From Polyangiaceae bacterium (GTDB lineage Bacteria; Myxococcota_A; Polyangia; Polyangiales; Polyangiaceae), in assembly GCA_015075635.1 (NCBI GenBank), contig JABTUA010000002.1, positions 2,980,708-3,044,707 of the forward strand: a DNA stretch of 64,000 nucleotides. The letters run 5' to 3'. Below the pieces are notes generated by a model. The model was not told the DNA's origin. It made no database searches and saw only the letters and a list, made by a program, of their open reading frames with translations. Below, one piece after another: positions 1 through 10,056 of this stretch; position 1 is the stretch's first letter, and each line of letters starts with the position of its first letter. Made by a program: the position numbers and the translations under genes.

Positions 1-387
1 GGCACGTTCCTGTCCGGGGAGCGTGAGCACGACGTCATCGCCAAGGCCAAGTGCCACGGCGTGGTGAAGACGGCGCGGGGCTACTCGCTGGTCGAGGCCC
101 GCGCCATGGCAGGCCTCTTGGAGGGCGGGGACTCGGAGGTGACCGGCGAGCTCTGGGAGGTCGGCTACGACGTGCTGAACGCCTGCGACAAGCGCCGCGA
201 TCATCCCGCGCTCTACATCCGGCGCGACGTGCGCCTGGCCGATGGCTCCGTCGCCCATGCCTATTTCCTGCGCCACGAACAGGCGCGAGGCTTACGGCGG
301 ATCCGCAGCGGAGACTGGCGCCAGCGCTTCGCAGTCGCGAAGCCGGCGTCCGGCGCCTGGGGGCGCTGGGCGAAATCGGGCAGGTGA
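1..387 (+). CDS. Gamma-glutamylcyclotransferase-like (AIG2/GGCT fold) protein, 5'-truncated by window edge
   Basis: The reading frame is open from base 1 (GTFLSGEREH...) and ends at a TGA at 385-387, so the N-terminus lies outside the window; 128 residues are visible. The pattern G-T-L/F...G at the start, then GELWEVGYDVL, then paired beta strands ending in a DGSVAHAYF motif fits the gamma-glutamylcyclotransferase-like (AIG2/YtfP) superfamily, which folds as a small barrel and is often involved in cleavage of gamma-glutamyl amides. The catalytic Glu cannot be assigned with confidence because the family is divergent. It converges on the large minus-strand gene that ends 18 bases downstream. 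The family call is moderately safe; the substrate is unknown. Confidence 0.7.
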   Translation, partial: GTFLSGEREHDVIAKAKCHGVVKTARGYSLVEARAMAGLLEGGDSEVTGELWEVGYDVLNACDKRRDHPALYIRRDVRLADGSVAHAYFLRHEQARGLRRIRSGDWRQRFAVAKPASGAWGRWAKSGR

Positions 388-404
388 ACCCCGCGTGGGT
401 CGGG

Positions 405-3400
405 TCACAACGTGCCGGGGCTGACCCAGCCGCCCTCCGCCCAGCGCAGCGTCACCGGCTTGCCCGTCGCCGGCAGCTCGAGCTCCGACGACGTGAGCTT
501 CGGTGGCGTGCTCAGGGCATCCGAGGGCAGGAGCGTGTCCACCCGCAGCTTGTACGCGCGCGCCGGTGCGAGCTCCTCGGGGCGCGTGAGCAGGAGCTCG
601 ACCTCGGCTCCCTGTGGGTCGAAAGCCAGGGAGTAGAGGCCCATCGCCGCGGCGGCGATGTCCACGGGGATCTCCTCCTTCTCCTTGCCGAAGCGGCGCA
701 CGAGCTTCACCTCCAGCCCCGGCAGTGCCGCGGGCGTCCTCAAGAGCAAGACGTGGCGCTTCTCCGCTCGCGGCACCTCGAGGGACGCGAAGGTCAGCGC
801 GTCCGTCTGCTCCTTCGCGACGCCCGCTCCCGAACGGGCCTCAGCCAGCAGCGCTGCAGCCACATGCCCCGCGAGCATGGACGCCGAAGCCTGACCGGAG
901 CGACCTCCGGTCTCGACCACTCGGGTGAGCAAGCGCCGGGCCAGGTCCAGGCGCCCGGCGCCGGCGTGCGCCAATGCGCTCCGGAGCACGCTGGCAGGCT
1001 CGTCCGCGGCGAGCTCCGACAGCGCCGCGTAGGCACGGCTAGCGTCGTCGAAGAGCCCCTCGTTTCGCAGGCGATCACCCAGGAAGGCCCGCGCCCAAGG
1101 GTCGGCGGGCGCTCGCTCGCTGAGCTCGCCAAAGGTGCGACGCGCCTCGTCTTCGTCGCCCAGACGGCGCAGAGCGCTGGCGACGTCCGCGAGCACTTCG
1201 GCCGACGCGAACGGATCGACGCGGACGCGGCGTGCTTCCTCGGCGAGCTCGTCCTTTTTGCCCAGCGCCTCGAGGAGCACGATCAGGCGCTCCTTGAGGA
1301 AGCCGTCGTGGGGCGCGATGGTCAGGAACTGCCGGACGACGGCGAGGCGGCCTTCGTCGCCAGTCGCCGCGCGGTAGCGCTTCTGGAACGCGGACATCGG
1401 ATACGACTCGGTGCCGACGAGCGCCTGCTTGACCAACACCAGCTCGTTCGCGGAGCGTGCGCGCCGCACCGCTTCGCGGCGGATGAAGGCCGCGGACTCC
1501 ACCTCGCCCGCGGTCTCGAGCGCGCGCGCGAGCTGCACGCGGCGTACGCCGTCGCGCTCGACGAGCAGCACGATCTCGAGCAACGCGCGGCGATCGGCCC
1601 AACCGTTCAGCTCGCACTGACGCTTGGCGGAGGTGTACACGTCGAAAGGCGCTTCCGATCCCAGGCGCACCCGCCAGACTCCGCGGCGGAGCGGCATCGG
1701 CAGCTGCGACAGCGACGAGCACTTCGTGCCCCGGAGCGCCGCGCGCGGCGGTGGCAGCATGATCTCGCGCTCCACCCGCACCTTCGTGGCGAGTCCGCTC
1801 TGGGGGTAGGACAGGCCGGCGAGGGCGACCTCGACGCAGCGGTTCAGCGCGTCGTCGTTGGCCTCGGGGCTCCGCCCGCGCACCTTCACGTCGCTCGGGC
1901 GTCCGCTGCCGTCGATGGCCAGCGACACGAGCAACGTGCCGGCGAGCTCCGGGCGGAGCGCGGCGCGCGAGTCCCGGCAGGCTCGCACCGACGCCATCGC
2001 GCCGTCGACGCTGTAGCCAGCCGCCGCGGCCACCGCGTCCGCGAGCTCCTTGTCGTCCGCGCGATCCTCGACGCGCCCGGGGTGCGGGACGCTGGTCAGC
2101 GCGCCCGGCCCGAAGTCGTTGGCCGACTTGCCGATGGGCACGTCGTCCCAGGGTGAGATGACGTCCGAGAGCGCCACGTCGAGCTGGCGCGCCTCGAGGG
2201 CCGTCCCCATGTACACCTTCCCGACCGCAAATCCCGTCCATGGGGTCAGCAGTCCCGAGCGCAGGGCGACGTCGGTCACCGCCTCGCGGCCGCGCCGCCC
2301 GAGGAGCAGCTCGTCGATGCGCGCCTTGGCCCAGCGGCGCCGCACGTCGTCCGGCCACGGTGCGACCCGAAGCGCGACCAGCAGGGAGTCTTCGTGAGCT
2401 CCTGCCTTGTCACGCCAGCGCAGCGTGATGGTGCTGGGCGAGCGACCGCGCACGCGTCCGACGGCCTCGATGGTGGTGCCGGCGAACGCTGCCCGAGCGC
2501 TGCGCGGGTACACCTGCTCGATCTCGGGTCCGAGCACTAGCTCCACTCCAGCGAACGCCGGACGCAGCGCGTCCGCCACCAGCTCGGTCGCAGCGGCGGT
2601 GGCCTCGGACGAGTCCGAGACGAACAGCAGCGGCCCGGACCCTTGGGTCAGCGCGCGCAGCGCCCGCACATGGGACATGGGACCGACCGCGACGGCGCCG
2701 ACGCGTGGCTTGCCGCCTGCCCGGCGCGCCAGCCGCGCTTCCACGCTCTTCACGTCCGGGTCGCCGACCGTTGCCCAGCCGTCGCCCACGTACACCACCA
2801 CGCCCGCGGGAGCGTCGGCCGGCAGCGCGTCCGCGCCCGCCTCCAGCGCTCGCCCGAGGTCGGTCGCTCCGCCCGGCGCGAGCTTGCCGAGCGCCTCGAG
2901 GATGGCCGTCTTTCGCGCCGCGTCGAGCGGCCCGATGTCCTTCGGACCGACGGGGCGCACGGTCTGATCGGCCGCCAACACCACCACCTGGTCCCTGTCG
3001 CCGAGGGCGTCCAGGACCGCGCGCACGAACGCCCGCGACACGTCGAGCTCGGCCGCCTCGGCGCTTCCCGAGGTGTCCACGACCAGCGCCAGCGTCGCGC
3101 CGACGTCCGGGCCCACGTCCGGCAGGTCCGCGCGCACCAGCACGGTGCTGGCGTCTTCGTCCCCGCTCTTTTGCGCCAGGTAGAGCCGCGCGTTCGAGTC
3201 CCAAGGCGCGAGCTCGACGTCCACGACCAGATCGGCGGTCGGCCGGAAATCCGGGCGGCGGGTGCGGACGCTGGTCCCTTCGACGTTGGCGCCGGAGCTG
3301 GCGGTCAGCGCGCGCGGCTTGGCGAGCGAGGCGTCCACCTGAGCGGAGAACTCGCCGATCAGCGGAGGCTCTCCGGCGGCGGCCAGCGGGAAGCGGTACT

Positions 3401-4433
3401 GCGCCAGGAGCTTCCCGGCGTCGCGCCGCACCGGCAGCCACTCGATGTACTCGACCACCACGGTGACGGCGGCGCCGCTGGCGATGGACGGCAGATGCCC
3501 GCGCACCCAGCCCTCGCCGGCCCATTCGAGCAGCGCGTGACCTTGCGGCGTGAGCGCCGCGTTACCACGCGCCGCGATGGCGATGTTGCCTTCCGCCAGG
3601 TCGTGATCGCTGCCCCAGGCGAAGCGCGAGACGATGGCGTTCGGCGGCAGCGCCATGCGGAAGTCACCGCGCACGCTCTGGCTGCCGCCGTTGAAGTAGG
3701 TGGTGGTGACTCGGGTCTCGGCGACCTCGGGCTGGACCTTGGCCTGGAGATCCAGCGAGCGGATGGTGAGCGGCGAGCCCGGATCGCCTGGCTTGGCCGC
3801 GGCCTCCGCGCCCCACACCTCGCCCACCGCGCGGCGCGGCGGCCCGGCTGCACCCCAGGGAGCCGCGAGCCCCCCGGTCCAGTCGTCGAAGGCCTTCTCG
3901 GCGCGCACGCTGACGTTCCCGCCCTCCAGCACCGCGGACTCTCCGGCACGGACCTTGTGCTCGGTGGTGCCCGAGACGACCACGATCTCTTCGTTTGCCG
4001 CGTACACCCGCGCCGGGCCCTCGCGCCGGTCGAAGCCCACCCGCGCCGCGCCGGGCCGCACCTTGACCTCGCCGATCGAGATCTCCGCGCGGGCACCGAG
4101 CACGCCTTCGACGAACAAGCGACCGGAGCCGAGCTCGACCTTGGCTTCGCCCACGCTGAGCGCCGTGGACTTGTCCACGAGCACCAGCGTGCCGTCGTCG
4201 AGGCGCAGACGCGCGCGGCCCTGCGGGTCGGTTTCGATCTTGTTTCCCGGAGCGAGCCGAACCAAGCCGCGACGCTCGGCGCCGTCCACCCGTACGCTCG
4301 GGTGCACGACCGAGAGGTCCGCGACGCTCGAGCCCCGGGTCACGACCTTGGGACGGACGGCGAAGACGACGCCCATCACGATCACGCCCAGGCCAACCAC
4401 CACGGCCAGGGCACGGAGCAGCTGCTTAGCCAC
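405..4433 (-). CDS. FecR-like / VIT / von Willebrand A / TPR surface protein (paralogue 1)
   Basis: A 1342-residue protein starting at a GTG that overlaps the stop of the upstream gene (GTGGCTAA), which indicates translational coupling. Residues about 8-28 form a single N-terminal membrane anchor or signal. A FecR-like beta region (about 45-180) ends in the motif DDWTGGLA. A VIT (vault/inter-alpha-trypsin) domain follows at about 220-370. A vWA domain at about 444-610 has an intact MIDAS: DTSGS, the Thr of GGATDLG, and the Asp of YVGDGWATVGD. A TonB-C/AgmX-like segment lies at about 805-890 and TPR-like helices at about 1000-1230. VIT-vWA proteins bind metals and protein partners at the cell surface, so a role in envelope adhesion or scaffolding is inferred. 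The domain order repeats that of the neighbouring 1570-residue protein. Confidence 0.85.
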   Translation of the reverse strand: MAKQLLRALAVVVGLGVIVMGVVFAVRPKVVTRGSSVADLSVVHPSVRVDGAERRGLVRLAPGNKIETDPQGRARLRLDDGTLVLVDKSTALSVGEAKVELGSGRLFVEGVLGARAEISIGEVKVRPGAARVGFDRREGPARVYAANEEIVVVSGTTEHKVRAGESAVLEGGNVSVRAEKAFDDWTGGLAAPWGAAGPPRRAVGEVWGAEAAAKPGDPGSPLTIRSLDLQAKVQPEVAETRVTTTYFNGGSQSVRGDFRMALPPNAIVSRFAWGSDHDLAEGNIAIAARGNAALTPQGHALLEWAGEGWVRGHLPSIASGAAVTVVVEYIEWLPVRRDAGKLLAQYRFPLAAAGEPPLIGEFSAQVDASLAKPRALTASSGANVEGTSVRTRRPDFRPTADLVVDVELAPWDSNARLYLAQKSGDEDASTVLVRADLPDVGPDVGATLALVVDTSGSAEAAELDVSRAFVRAVLDALGDRDQVVVLAADQTVRPVGPKDIGPLDAARKTAILEALGKLAPGGATDLGRALEAGADALPADAPAGVVVYVGDGWATVGDPDVKSVEARLARRAGGKPRVGAVAVGPMSHVRALRALTQGSGPLLFVSDSSEATAAATELVADALRPAFAGVELVLGPEIEQVYPRSARAAFAGTTIEAVGRVRGRSPSTITLRWRDKAGAHEDSLLVALRVAPWPDDVRRRWAKARIDELLLGRRGREAVTDVALRSGLLTPWTGFAVGKVYMGTALEARQLDVALSDVISPWDDVPIGKSANDFGPGALTSVPHPGRVEDRADDKELADAVAAAAGYSVDGAMASVRACRDSRAALRPELAGTLLVSLAIDGSGRPSDVKVRGRSPEANDDALNRCVEVALAGLSYPQSGLATKVRVEREIMLPPPRAALRGTKCSSLSQLPMPLRRGVWRVRLGSEAPFDVYTSAKRQCELNGWADRRALLEIVLLVERDGVRRVQLARALETAGEVESAAFIRREAVRRARSANELVLVKQALVGTESYPMSAFQKRYRAATGDEGRLAVVRQFLTIAPHDGFLKERLIVLLEALGKKDELAEEARRVRVDPFASAEVLADVASALRRLGDEDEARRTFGELSERAPADPWARAFLGDRLRNEGLFDDASRAYAALSELAADEPASVLRSALAHAGAGRLDLARRLLTRVVETGGRSGQASASMLAGHVAAALLAEARSGAGVAKEQTDALTFASLEVPRAEKRHVLLLRTPAALPGLEVKLVRRFGKEKEEIPVDIAAAAMGLYSLAFDPQGAEVELLLTRPEELAPARAYKLRVDTLLPSDALSTPPKLTSSELELPATGKPVTLRWAEGGWVSPGTL

Positions 4434-7400
4434 GGGTCACCTCCCCAGCGCCGAGGTTGAAGCGCAGGATGGGCGGTCCGCCGCGCTCGAAGCGCACCGG
4501 CACCCGCACGATCTTCTCGCTCTTGCCCAGCTCGTCGAAGACCACGGTCAGTGTGAGCTCGGCGCCCAGGCGAGCCGCCGCCTCCACGTCGCTCTTCTCG
4601 ATGCGGATCTCGACCCAGCGCTCTCCCTTCGATGGCATACGCGCCTGAGCGATGCCCAGCGTCACGTCGCCTTCCGACGCCGGCATCGCCGAGCCGAGCG
4701 CGTTGGTGTAGAGCACCGGGTGCAGCTCCGGGTGCGCCCAGCTCAGGGTGACGCGAGCGCCGCTGCCGGCTTTCGCGCGCTCCGAAGCGAGGAGCTGCTC
4801 GGCCCGCGTCGTGAGCTGTGCCGCCTCTTGCTCGCGCTTGCCCTCCCGGGCCGAGAGCCGTCCCCAGGCCAGGAACGTGGCTGCGAACGCCCGGGCCGTG
4901 GCCGCGGGACCGGAGTCGACGTCCGGCGCGCCCGCGCCGTGGCCCTTCTCCGTCCAACGCACGGCGGCCTCGAGCTGGCCTTCGCCCTCCGCGGCGGCGG
5001 CCAGGAGCAGCGCCACGCTGGCGTCGTCGGGCGTGAGGGTGGCCAGCGTCTCGTATTGCCGGCGCGCCTCGGCGAACCAGCCGTGCGCGCGCAGGAGATC
5101 GCCCAGCCGGCGCCGCGCCACCGGATCGTCCGGCGAGAACTCGACGATCTCGCCGAAGGCACGCCGGCCCAGCGCCTCGTGCTCGGCCTTCGCCTTCGGG
5201 TCCTTGTCCGCCGCGGCCATGCGCAGGTAGAGCTCGCCGATCGAGGTGCGCACGTGCGCGTCGGCGTCCGGTCGCGCGCGCAGGCGCTCGGCCACGTCCG
5301 CCGCGCCGCCGAAGTCTCCCGCATCCTCCAGGGCGTCGAGCAAGAACAGCGCCAGCCGGAAGTCGTCGGGCCACTCGCGCGTGAGCGCCCGCAGCTTGGC
5401 GGCGCGCTCGGCGGGACTCTTCGTCTCCTTCAGGAGCTTCTCGATCAGGCCCGGGTCCATGGTCTTGAGGCCCAACGCGGCGTGCAGCTCCCGCATCTGC
5501 TGGGCCGTCTTGATGCGCGCCACGATGCCCCGGTAGAGGGAATCTGCCGCCGTCACGTCCCGCTTCATCAGCTTCCACAAGCCGACGCGAAGCTGGACGC
5601 TGCCGAGCGCATCGAGCATCAGCGAGAGCAAGCGCCGGCGCTCCGTCCAGGTCGGCGCTTCGCAACCGCCGAGCGCGCGCTGGTAGACGCCCAGCACGCC
5701 GCCCGGGCTGCCCGCGACCTTGGTCAGTCGCTCGCGCCACAGCGTCACGCGCTCGCCGAGCGGCAGGTCCGAGGCGTCACTGCAGCGAATGATGAAGCGC
5801 GGCACCACGTCGATGCCGATCTGGATGAACGGCGTCTCCGGCTCGGGCTTTGCCTTTCCGCCACCCCCGGGGTTGAACAGGATCGGGTAGACCACCGTCA
5901 CGGTGCCACCCTCGGGTTGGGGAAACGAGAGCCCGGTGTAGGTGGCGACGACGCAGCTCACGACGCCCGCGTCCGGCAGATCCGAGCCGGCATTCGTCGG
6001 GTTGACCACGTTGCCTTGCCAGTCGATGACGAAGCGCACGCTGACCCGCCCCTCGAGGTTCGGGTTGTTCTTGAGCCCGTTCTCGTAGCAGAGCCGGAAG
6101 CGGCCGAAGTTCTGGCGCACGATGCGCTGCACGACCTCCGGCGGGAGCCTGCCGGTCACCTGCGTCGCTCCCATGCGCACCGTGGGTGCGCCGCCCGCGT
6201 GTTGGCCGCCGAGGCGGCCGTGGCCGCTGCCAAAGCCCTGACCCGTGCCGGTTCCGGCGCCGTGGCCCAGCGCGCCGAGCGAGCCCAGGCCAAGTCCTTC
6301 GCCCTTGCCGCCTCCACCTTCGCCGACGCCCGAGAGCCCGAGGCCGCCCGCGCCCTTGGCGTCGCCGATGTCGTCGCCCCACATGTTGCCGCGCGCGCTG
6401 AGGCCGGTGTCGGGCTTCTTCTCCGCTTCGCCCGCGCTCGGGGTGTCCGCGGGAGGGGCAGCCTTGGCTGCGGTGGTAGCGGTGGCCTGAGGCTCCGCAG
6501 CGGGCGCCGCGGGTGCAGCCGCTTCGTCCTTGCCCCAAGGTGCCGTGGGCGCGCTCGGGTCGCCGCCGGCTCCGGTGTTGAGCAGCCCGATCATGCCGAA
6601 CTCGGCCGCCTCCTTGAGCGCCGCTTGGCGCGCGACCTGGGGATCGGGGTTGTCCTTCGGCCCCGCGACGGCGTAGCGCTTGCCGCTCGAAGGGTTGCCC
6701 ATCGAGCCTTCTTCCCCCTTGGCGCGCGTGCCAGTGCCGCCCTCCTTGTTGTCGGCGCGCGTGTCCTCCACTTCCTCGGGCTCCGGCGGCGCGTAGCGGC
6801 GGCGCTCTTCGGCGAGCTCCCGCGCCGTCGGCACGTAGAACGAAGTGACCGGCGTGATGATGCCGAAGCGTGTTCCGACGTCCACCATGGCGGCGCGCCC
6901 GGAGCTCTCGCGCAAGAGCTGGTCGAGGCGAGCCTCTGCCCAGCGGCGCCGGAGGTCGCCGTGGTCGTCGAGGGCGCGCGAGTCCAGAGGGATCTCCTTC
7001 TTGCCGTCGGCCCGGGTCACCGTGATCTTCTTGGGTGGCGCGCCGGAGGTGCGACCGACCACTACGACGGTCTCGTCGGCCACCAGCGCGCTCGAGCCCC
7101 GTGGGTAGATGCGCTCGACGCCGTCGCCCAGATCCACCTCCGTGCCCAGCCAGGCAGGGCGCTCGGCGCGCTCCAGCACGCTGAGCGCGGTGCGCGCTGC
7201 GCCGTTGGCGTCGTCGATGCGGCTCGCGAAGCCCCCGCTCGCGAGCCCAACGAGCAGCGGCATGTCCACGTCGCGACCCACACCGAGCGCGAACACGCGC
7301 GGCGGGCGCGGGAGCTTGCTCAGCTTCTGCGTGAGCGCGTCGAGCCCCAGCTCGCCGACCGTGGCAAGGCCATCGCCGACGTAGACCACGACGCCACGGC

Positions 7401-9138
7401 GCGCCGGATCCAGCTGGCTGGCGGCCTGCGTGAGCATGCCGCCCAGATCCGTGGCGCCGCCGCGCTCGAGGGTCGCGAGCGCCGCCGAGTAGCGCTGGCG
7501 AAGCGCGGTATCCAGCTTGGCGAGCCCCGTCGCCTCGGGCAGCAGGGGACGGAGCGACTCCGCCCCCGCCCAGACCATGGCGCGGTCGTCGTCGCCCAGG
7601 TGGCTGAGCAGGCCCAGGGCCGCGGCGCGGGCCAGCGCCATGCTCGAGGCGTCGTTCGCCGCGGAGGCGTCCACCACGATGGCCAGGTCGAGACCGCCCT
7701 CGGGCGTGGGGATGTCCGTCGCGCGCAAGGGGACCAACACGTATCCGGCCTCGCCGAGCGCCGCCTTGTTGGCGTCGGTTCGCGCGTCTGGAGCCAGCAC
7801 CGCGAGATCGGGCTGGTGCTTGGAGTGGTAGGCGCCGAGCGAGCTGACCCCGTCGTCGAACAGCTCCACCGACAGATCGGCGCGAGGCACGTAGTCCTGA
7901 CCGCGCACGATGATCTCGCTGCCTTGACGCGTGCCCGCCATGCCCACGCGCACGTCGTTGGCCCGCGCCTTGGACAGCTCGACCTTGATGGTCAGCTCCT
8001 CGATCAGCGGCAGCGACGCCTCCGAGCCCTCCGCCGCCATCGGGTAGACGTAGTGGCGGCGCTCGCCGCGCTGGCCGTTCCGCGGCAGCCACTCCGTGTA
8101 GCGCACCACGACTCGGCGCGCCTCGCCCGGCCCGATGGGGTAGAGCCTGGCGCGGTAGGCGCCCGGGGCGTCCCACTCGAGCAGCGCCGGATCTTCGGTG
8201 GAGCCGGCGTAGACGTTCGACTGGTACTGCGCCGCCGCAGCCGCGCTCTCCTTCACTCTGCCCCAGACGAGCTCGCCGTCGCGATCCACACCGAAGCGGT
8301 GGATGGACGCCCCGGCAGGCGCGCGGAAGCGGTAGATGCCCTCGACCGTCGCGGAGCTCGGATTGAAGAAGCGCTGATCGACCTCGGTGACGGCGAAGTC
8401 GCCGTCGATGCTGACGCGCACGTCGAGGCGCTGGATGGCCAAGGGGAACCGTGGTGAGCCCAGGTCCCCCGGGGGGCGAGCGCCGACGGTGCCCACGCCG
8501 AACGGCGCCGGGGCCGCGACCGGATCCGTGGTGGCGAGCCCGCCGGTCCAGTCCTCCCAGACCTTCACCGTCTCGATCTTCGGCGGCCCGCCCGGGGTGG
8601 CCAGCAAACGCTCGCCGGCGCCAGCTCGGACCGCATCGCCGAGGCGCAGCTCGCCGTCGAGCACGTAGGCTTCGGTGGCGCCGTTCGCGGAAACGTCGAG
8701 GCTGGCGCGGACCTTCGCGAGCTGGAGCTTGCCGCTCGGGACGTCGATCTCCGTGGCCCGCCCGACGGGCGAATCGACGAAGATGCGGCCGGAGTCGAGC
8801 TTCACGCCGTCGGAGCGCAGCGTGAGCTCCGCCGGTCCGCGGACCAGCAGCGTGGCGCCGGCGTCGCGCCGAAGCCAGGCCAAGCCGCCGGCCTGTACCC
8901 GCACCCGCGCGCCATCGACCAGTCGCTCGCGCGGGTAGGGCTCGCGCTCCTTCTCGCCCGGCGGCGTGACCAGCACCGCGCGGCGCACCGTGCGCAGCTC
9001 CGCCCAGGTCTGGCTGCGCGGAGCGAGCGGGCGCTCGTTCCGCCCGCAGGCAAACGTCGAGACGACCAGTACGCAAAACCCGAGCCAGGCGCCGAAGCGC
9101 CCGGCGAAAAATGCTCGCATGCAGCGTAGCCAGACCAT
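4426..9138 (-). CDS. VIT / von Willebrand A / AgmX-PglI-tail / TPR surface lipoprotein-like protein (paralogue 2)
   Basis: 1570 residues. The N-terminus has a basic and hydrophobic export signal followed by a Cys-Gly (STFACG), a weak lipobox, so a lipoprotein is possible. A FecR-like region ends in VWEDWTGGLA, VIT is at about 229-365 and vWA at about 479-650. The expected MIDAS DxSxS reads DASAA here, so metal binding at this domain may be lost, although the downstream GGATDLG and YVGDGLATVGE strands remain. A Gly-rich linker (about 890-985) leads into an AgmX/PglI C-terminal-type domain (about 988-1105, VTGRLPPEVVQRIVRQNFGR), a TonB-like module common in Myxococcota gliding and envelope proteins. 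TPR-like helices fill the C-terminal third. It is the first gene of a two-gene operon with its tandem paralogue. Envelope location is inferred. Confidence 0.87.
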   Translation of the reverse strand: MVWLRCMRAFFAGRFGAWLGFCVLVVSTFACGRNERPLAPRSQTWAELRTVRRAVLVTPPGEKEREPYPRERLVDGARVRVQAGGLAWLRRDAGATLLVRGPAELTLRSDGVKLDSGRIFVDSPVGRATEIDVPSGKLQLAKVRASLDVSANGATEAYVLDGELRLGDAVRAGAGERLLATPGGPPKIETVKVWEDWTGGLATTDPVAAPAPFGVGTVGARPPGDLGSPRFPLAIQRLDVRVSIDGDFAVTEVDQRFFNPSSATVEGIYRFRAPAGASIHRFGVDRDGELVWGRVKESAAAAAQYQSNVYAGSTEDPALLEWDAPGAYRARLYPIGPGEARRVVVRYTEWLPRNGQRGERRHYVYPMAAEGSEASLPLIEELTIKVELSKARANDVRVGMAGTRQGSEIIVRGQDYVPRADLSVELFDDGVSSLGAYHSKHQPDLAVLAPDARTDANKAALGEAGYVLVPLRATDIPTPEGGLDLAIVVDASAANDASSMALARAAALGLLSHLGDDDRAMVWAGAESLRPLLPEATGLAKLDTALRQRYSAALATLERGGATDLGGMLTQAASQLDPARRGVVVYVGDGLATVGELGLDALTQKLSKLPRPPRVFALGVGRDVDMPLLVGLASGGFASRIDDANGAARTALSVLERAERPAWLGTEVDLGDGVERIYPRGSSALVADETVVVVGRTSGAPPKKITVTRADGKKEIPLDSRALDDHGDLRRRWAEARLDQLLRESSGRAAMVDVGTRFGIITPVTSFYVPTARELAEERRRYAPPEPEEVEDTRADNKEGGTGTRAKGEEGSMGNPSSGKRYAVAGPKDNPDPQVARQAALKEAAEFGMIGLLNTGAGGDPSAPTAPWGKDEAAAPAAPAAEPQATATTAAKAAPPADTPSAGEAEKKPDTGLSARGNMWGDDIGDAKGAGGLGLSGVGEGGGGKGEGLGLGSLGALGHGAGTGTGQGFGSGHGRLGGQHAGGAPTVRMGATQVTGRLPPEVVQRIVRQNFGRFRLCYENGLKNNPNLEGRVSVRFVIDWQGNVVNPTNAGSDLPDAGVVSCVVATYTGLSFPQPEGGTVTVVYPILFNPGGGGKAKPEPETPFIQIGIDVVPRFIIRCSDASDLPLGERVTLWRERLTKVAGSPGGVLGVYQRALGGCEAPTWTERRRLLSLMLDALGSVQLRVGLWKLMKRDVTAADSLYRGIVARIKTAQQMRELHAALGLKTMDPGLIEKLLKETKSPAERAAKLRALTREWPDDFRLALFLLDALEDAGDFGGAADVAERLRARPDADAHVRTSIGELYLRMAAADKDPKAKAEHEALGRRAFGEIVEFSPDDPVARRRLGDLLRAHGWFAEARRQYETLATLTPDDASVALLLAAAAEGEGQLEAAVRWTEKGHGAGAPDVDSGPAATARAFAATFLAWGRLSAREGKREQEAAQLTTRAEQLLASERAKAGSGARVTLSWAHPELHPVLYTNALGSAMPASEGDVTLGIAQARMPSKGERWVEIRIEKSDVEAAARLGAELTLTVVFDELGKSEKIVRVPVRFERGGPPILRFNLGAGEVTRG

Positions 9139-9217
9139 ATGGCGCCTCCGAAGTTCCCCGGGCCGGCGACTATACGCCCGCGCGCCCGACGCGCGCGAGC
9201 GCCTCGTGGTCGGGCCG

Positions 9218-10030
9218 TCAGCTCTTCGGGTCGCCCCGCTTGCTGAACACCTTCGACACGCCCATGGCGCGCAACATCGGACCTTCCAGGCTCGGCACGA
9301 GCTGGCGCAGCGCCAAGAGCGGCCGGATGGGCCCGGGCGTGACCAGCACCTCGACCGAGCCGCGGATCACCTTCAGGACCCCGTTCACCACCGCCTCGGG
9401 AGGAACCTCGGGCAGCGCAGCGGGGGCCTTCAGCCCGCCGTCGGCCCACATGCCGGCCTCCGACACGAAGCTCGGGCACACCACGCCCACGTGCACGCCC
9501 GTGCCGTGGAGCTCCACGCCGAGCGACGAGCTGAAGCCGTTCAGGCCGTGCTTGGTCGCCGCGTAGATGCTGTTGAAGGGTGTCGCGCTCTTGCCCGACA
9601 TGCTGGAGACGTTCACGATCACACCGCGTCCGCGTGCGATCATCCCCGGCACGAGGCCGCGACTGAGCTCGATGGGCGCCACCAGGTTGATCTCGAGCTG
9701 GGCGCGCACGTCGCTCTCGGTCTGCTCGACCAGGCTACGCGAGCTCTCGACGCCGGCATTGTTGATCAGGATGTCGATCTCGCCGGCCTCATTCAGCAGC
9801 CGCGCCCGGTCTTCGGCTCGGGAGACGTCCGCGGCGAGCACCTCGACCTTGGCACCCAGGTTGCGACAGCTCTCGGCGACGGCGCCGAGCTTCTGCTCAT
9901 CTCGCGCAACCAGCACCAGCTCGACGCCTTCGCGCGCCAGCCGCTCAGCGATGTGAACCCCGATCCCCCGCGACGCCCCCGTGAGCAGCACGCGCTTGCC
10001 TCTCAGCTGCTTGAACATGCGCAACGCCAT
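9218..10030 (-). CDS. SDR family NAD(P)-dependent oxidoreductase
   Basis: A 270-residue short-chain dehydrogenase/reductase. The glycine-rich cofactor motif is TGASRGIG near residue 18, NNAG follows at about 90, the catalytic Ser lies in VNVSSMSG, and the Tyr-Lys pair is YAATK. The C-terminal 60 residues are extended and basic (VFSKRGDPKS). ARD at the end of beta-2 suggests NADP preference, which is typical of the family. The substrate cannot be predicted. Start choice: ATG at 10030 gives MALRMFKQ; an alternative in-frame ATG at 10018 gives MFKQLRGK, and neither has a strong ribosome site. It lies 26 bases downstream of the MYXO-CTERM gene on the same strand and may be cotranscribed with it. 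Confidence 0.85.
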   Translation of the reverse strand: MALRMFKQLRGKRVLLTGASRGIGVHIAERLAREGVELVLVARDEQKLGAVAESCRNLGAKVEVLAADVSRAEDRARLLNEAGEIDILINNAGVESSRSLVEQTESDVRAQLEINLVAPIELSRGLVPGMIARGRGVIVNVSSMSGKSATPFNSIYAATKHGLNGFSSSLGVELHGTGVHVGVVCPSFVSEAGMWADGGLKAPAALPEVPPEAVVNGVLKVIRGSVEVLVTPGPIRPLLALRQLVPSLEGPMLRAMGVSKVFSKRGDPKS

Positions 10031-10056
10031 GCCACGGGGGGCCGGGGGACGAAAGC

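Noticed and set aside
51..2156. A long plus-strand open frame opposite the first VIT/vWA gene
   Set aside because: At this GC content stop codons are rare, so antisense frames stay open by chance. The frame has an Arg/Ala/Gly/His-biased composition, no motif and no ribosome site, while the opposite strand encodes recognisable domains.
3700..8457. A very long plus-strand frame across the second VIT/vWA gene
   Set aside because: Same reasoning: it mirrors the third-codon bias of the minus-strand gene and contains no domain.
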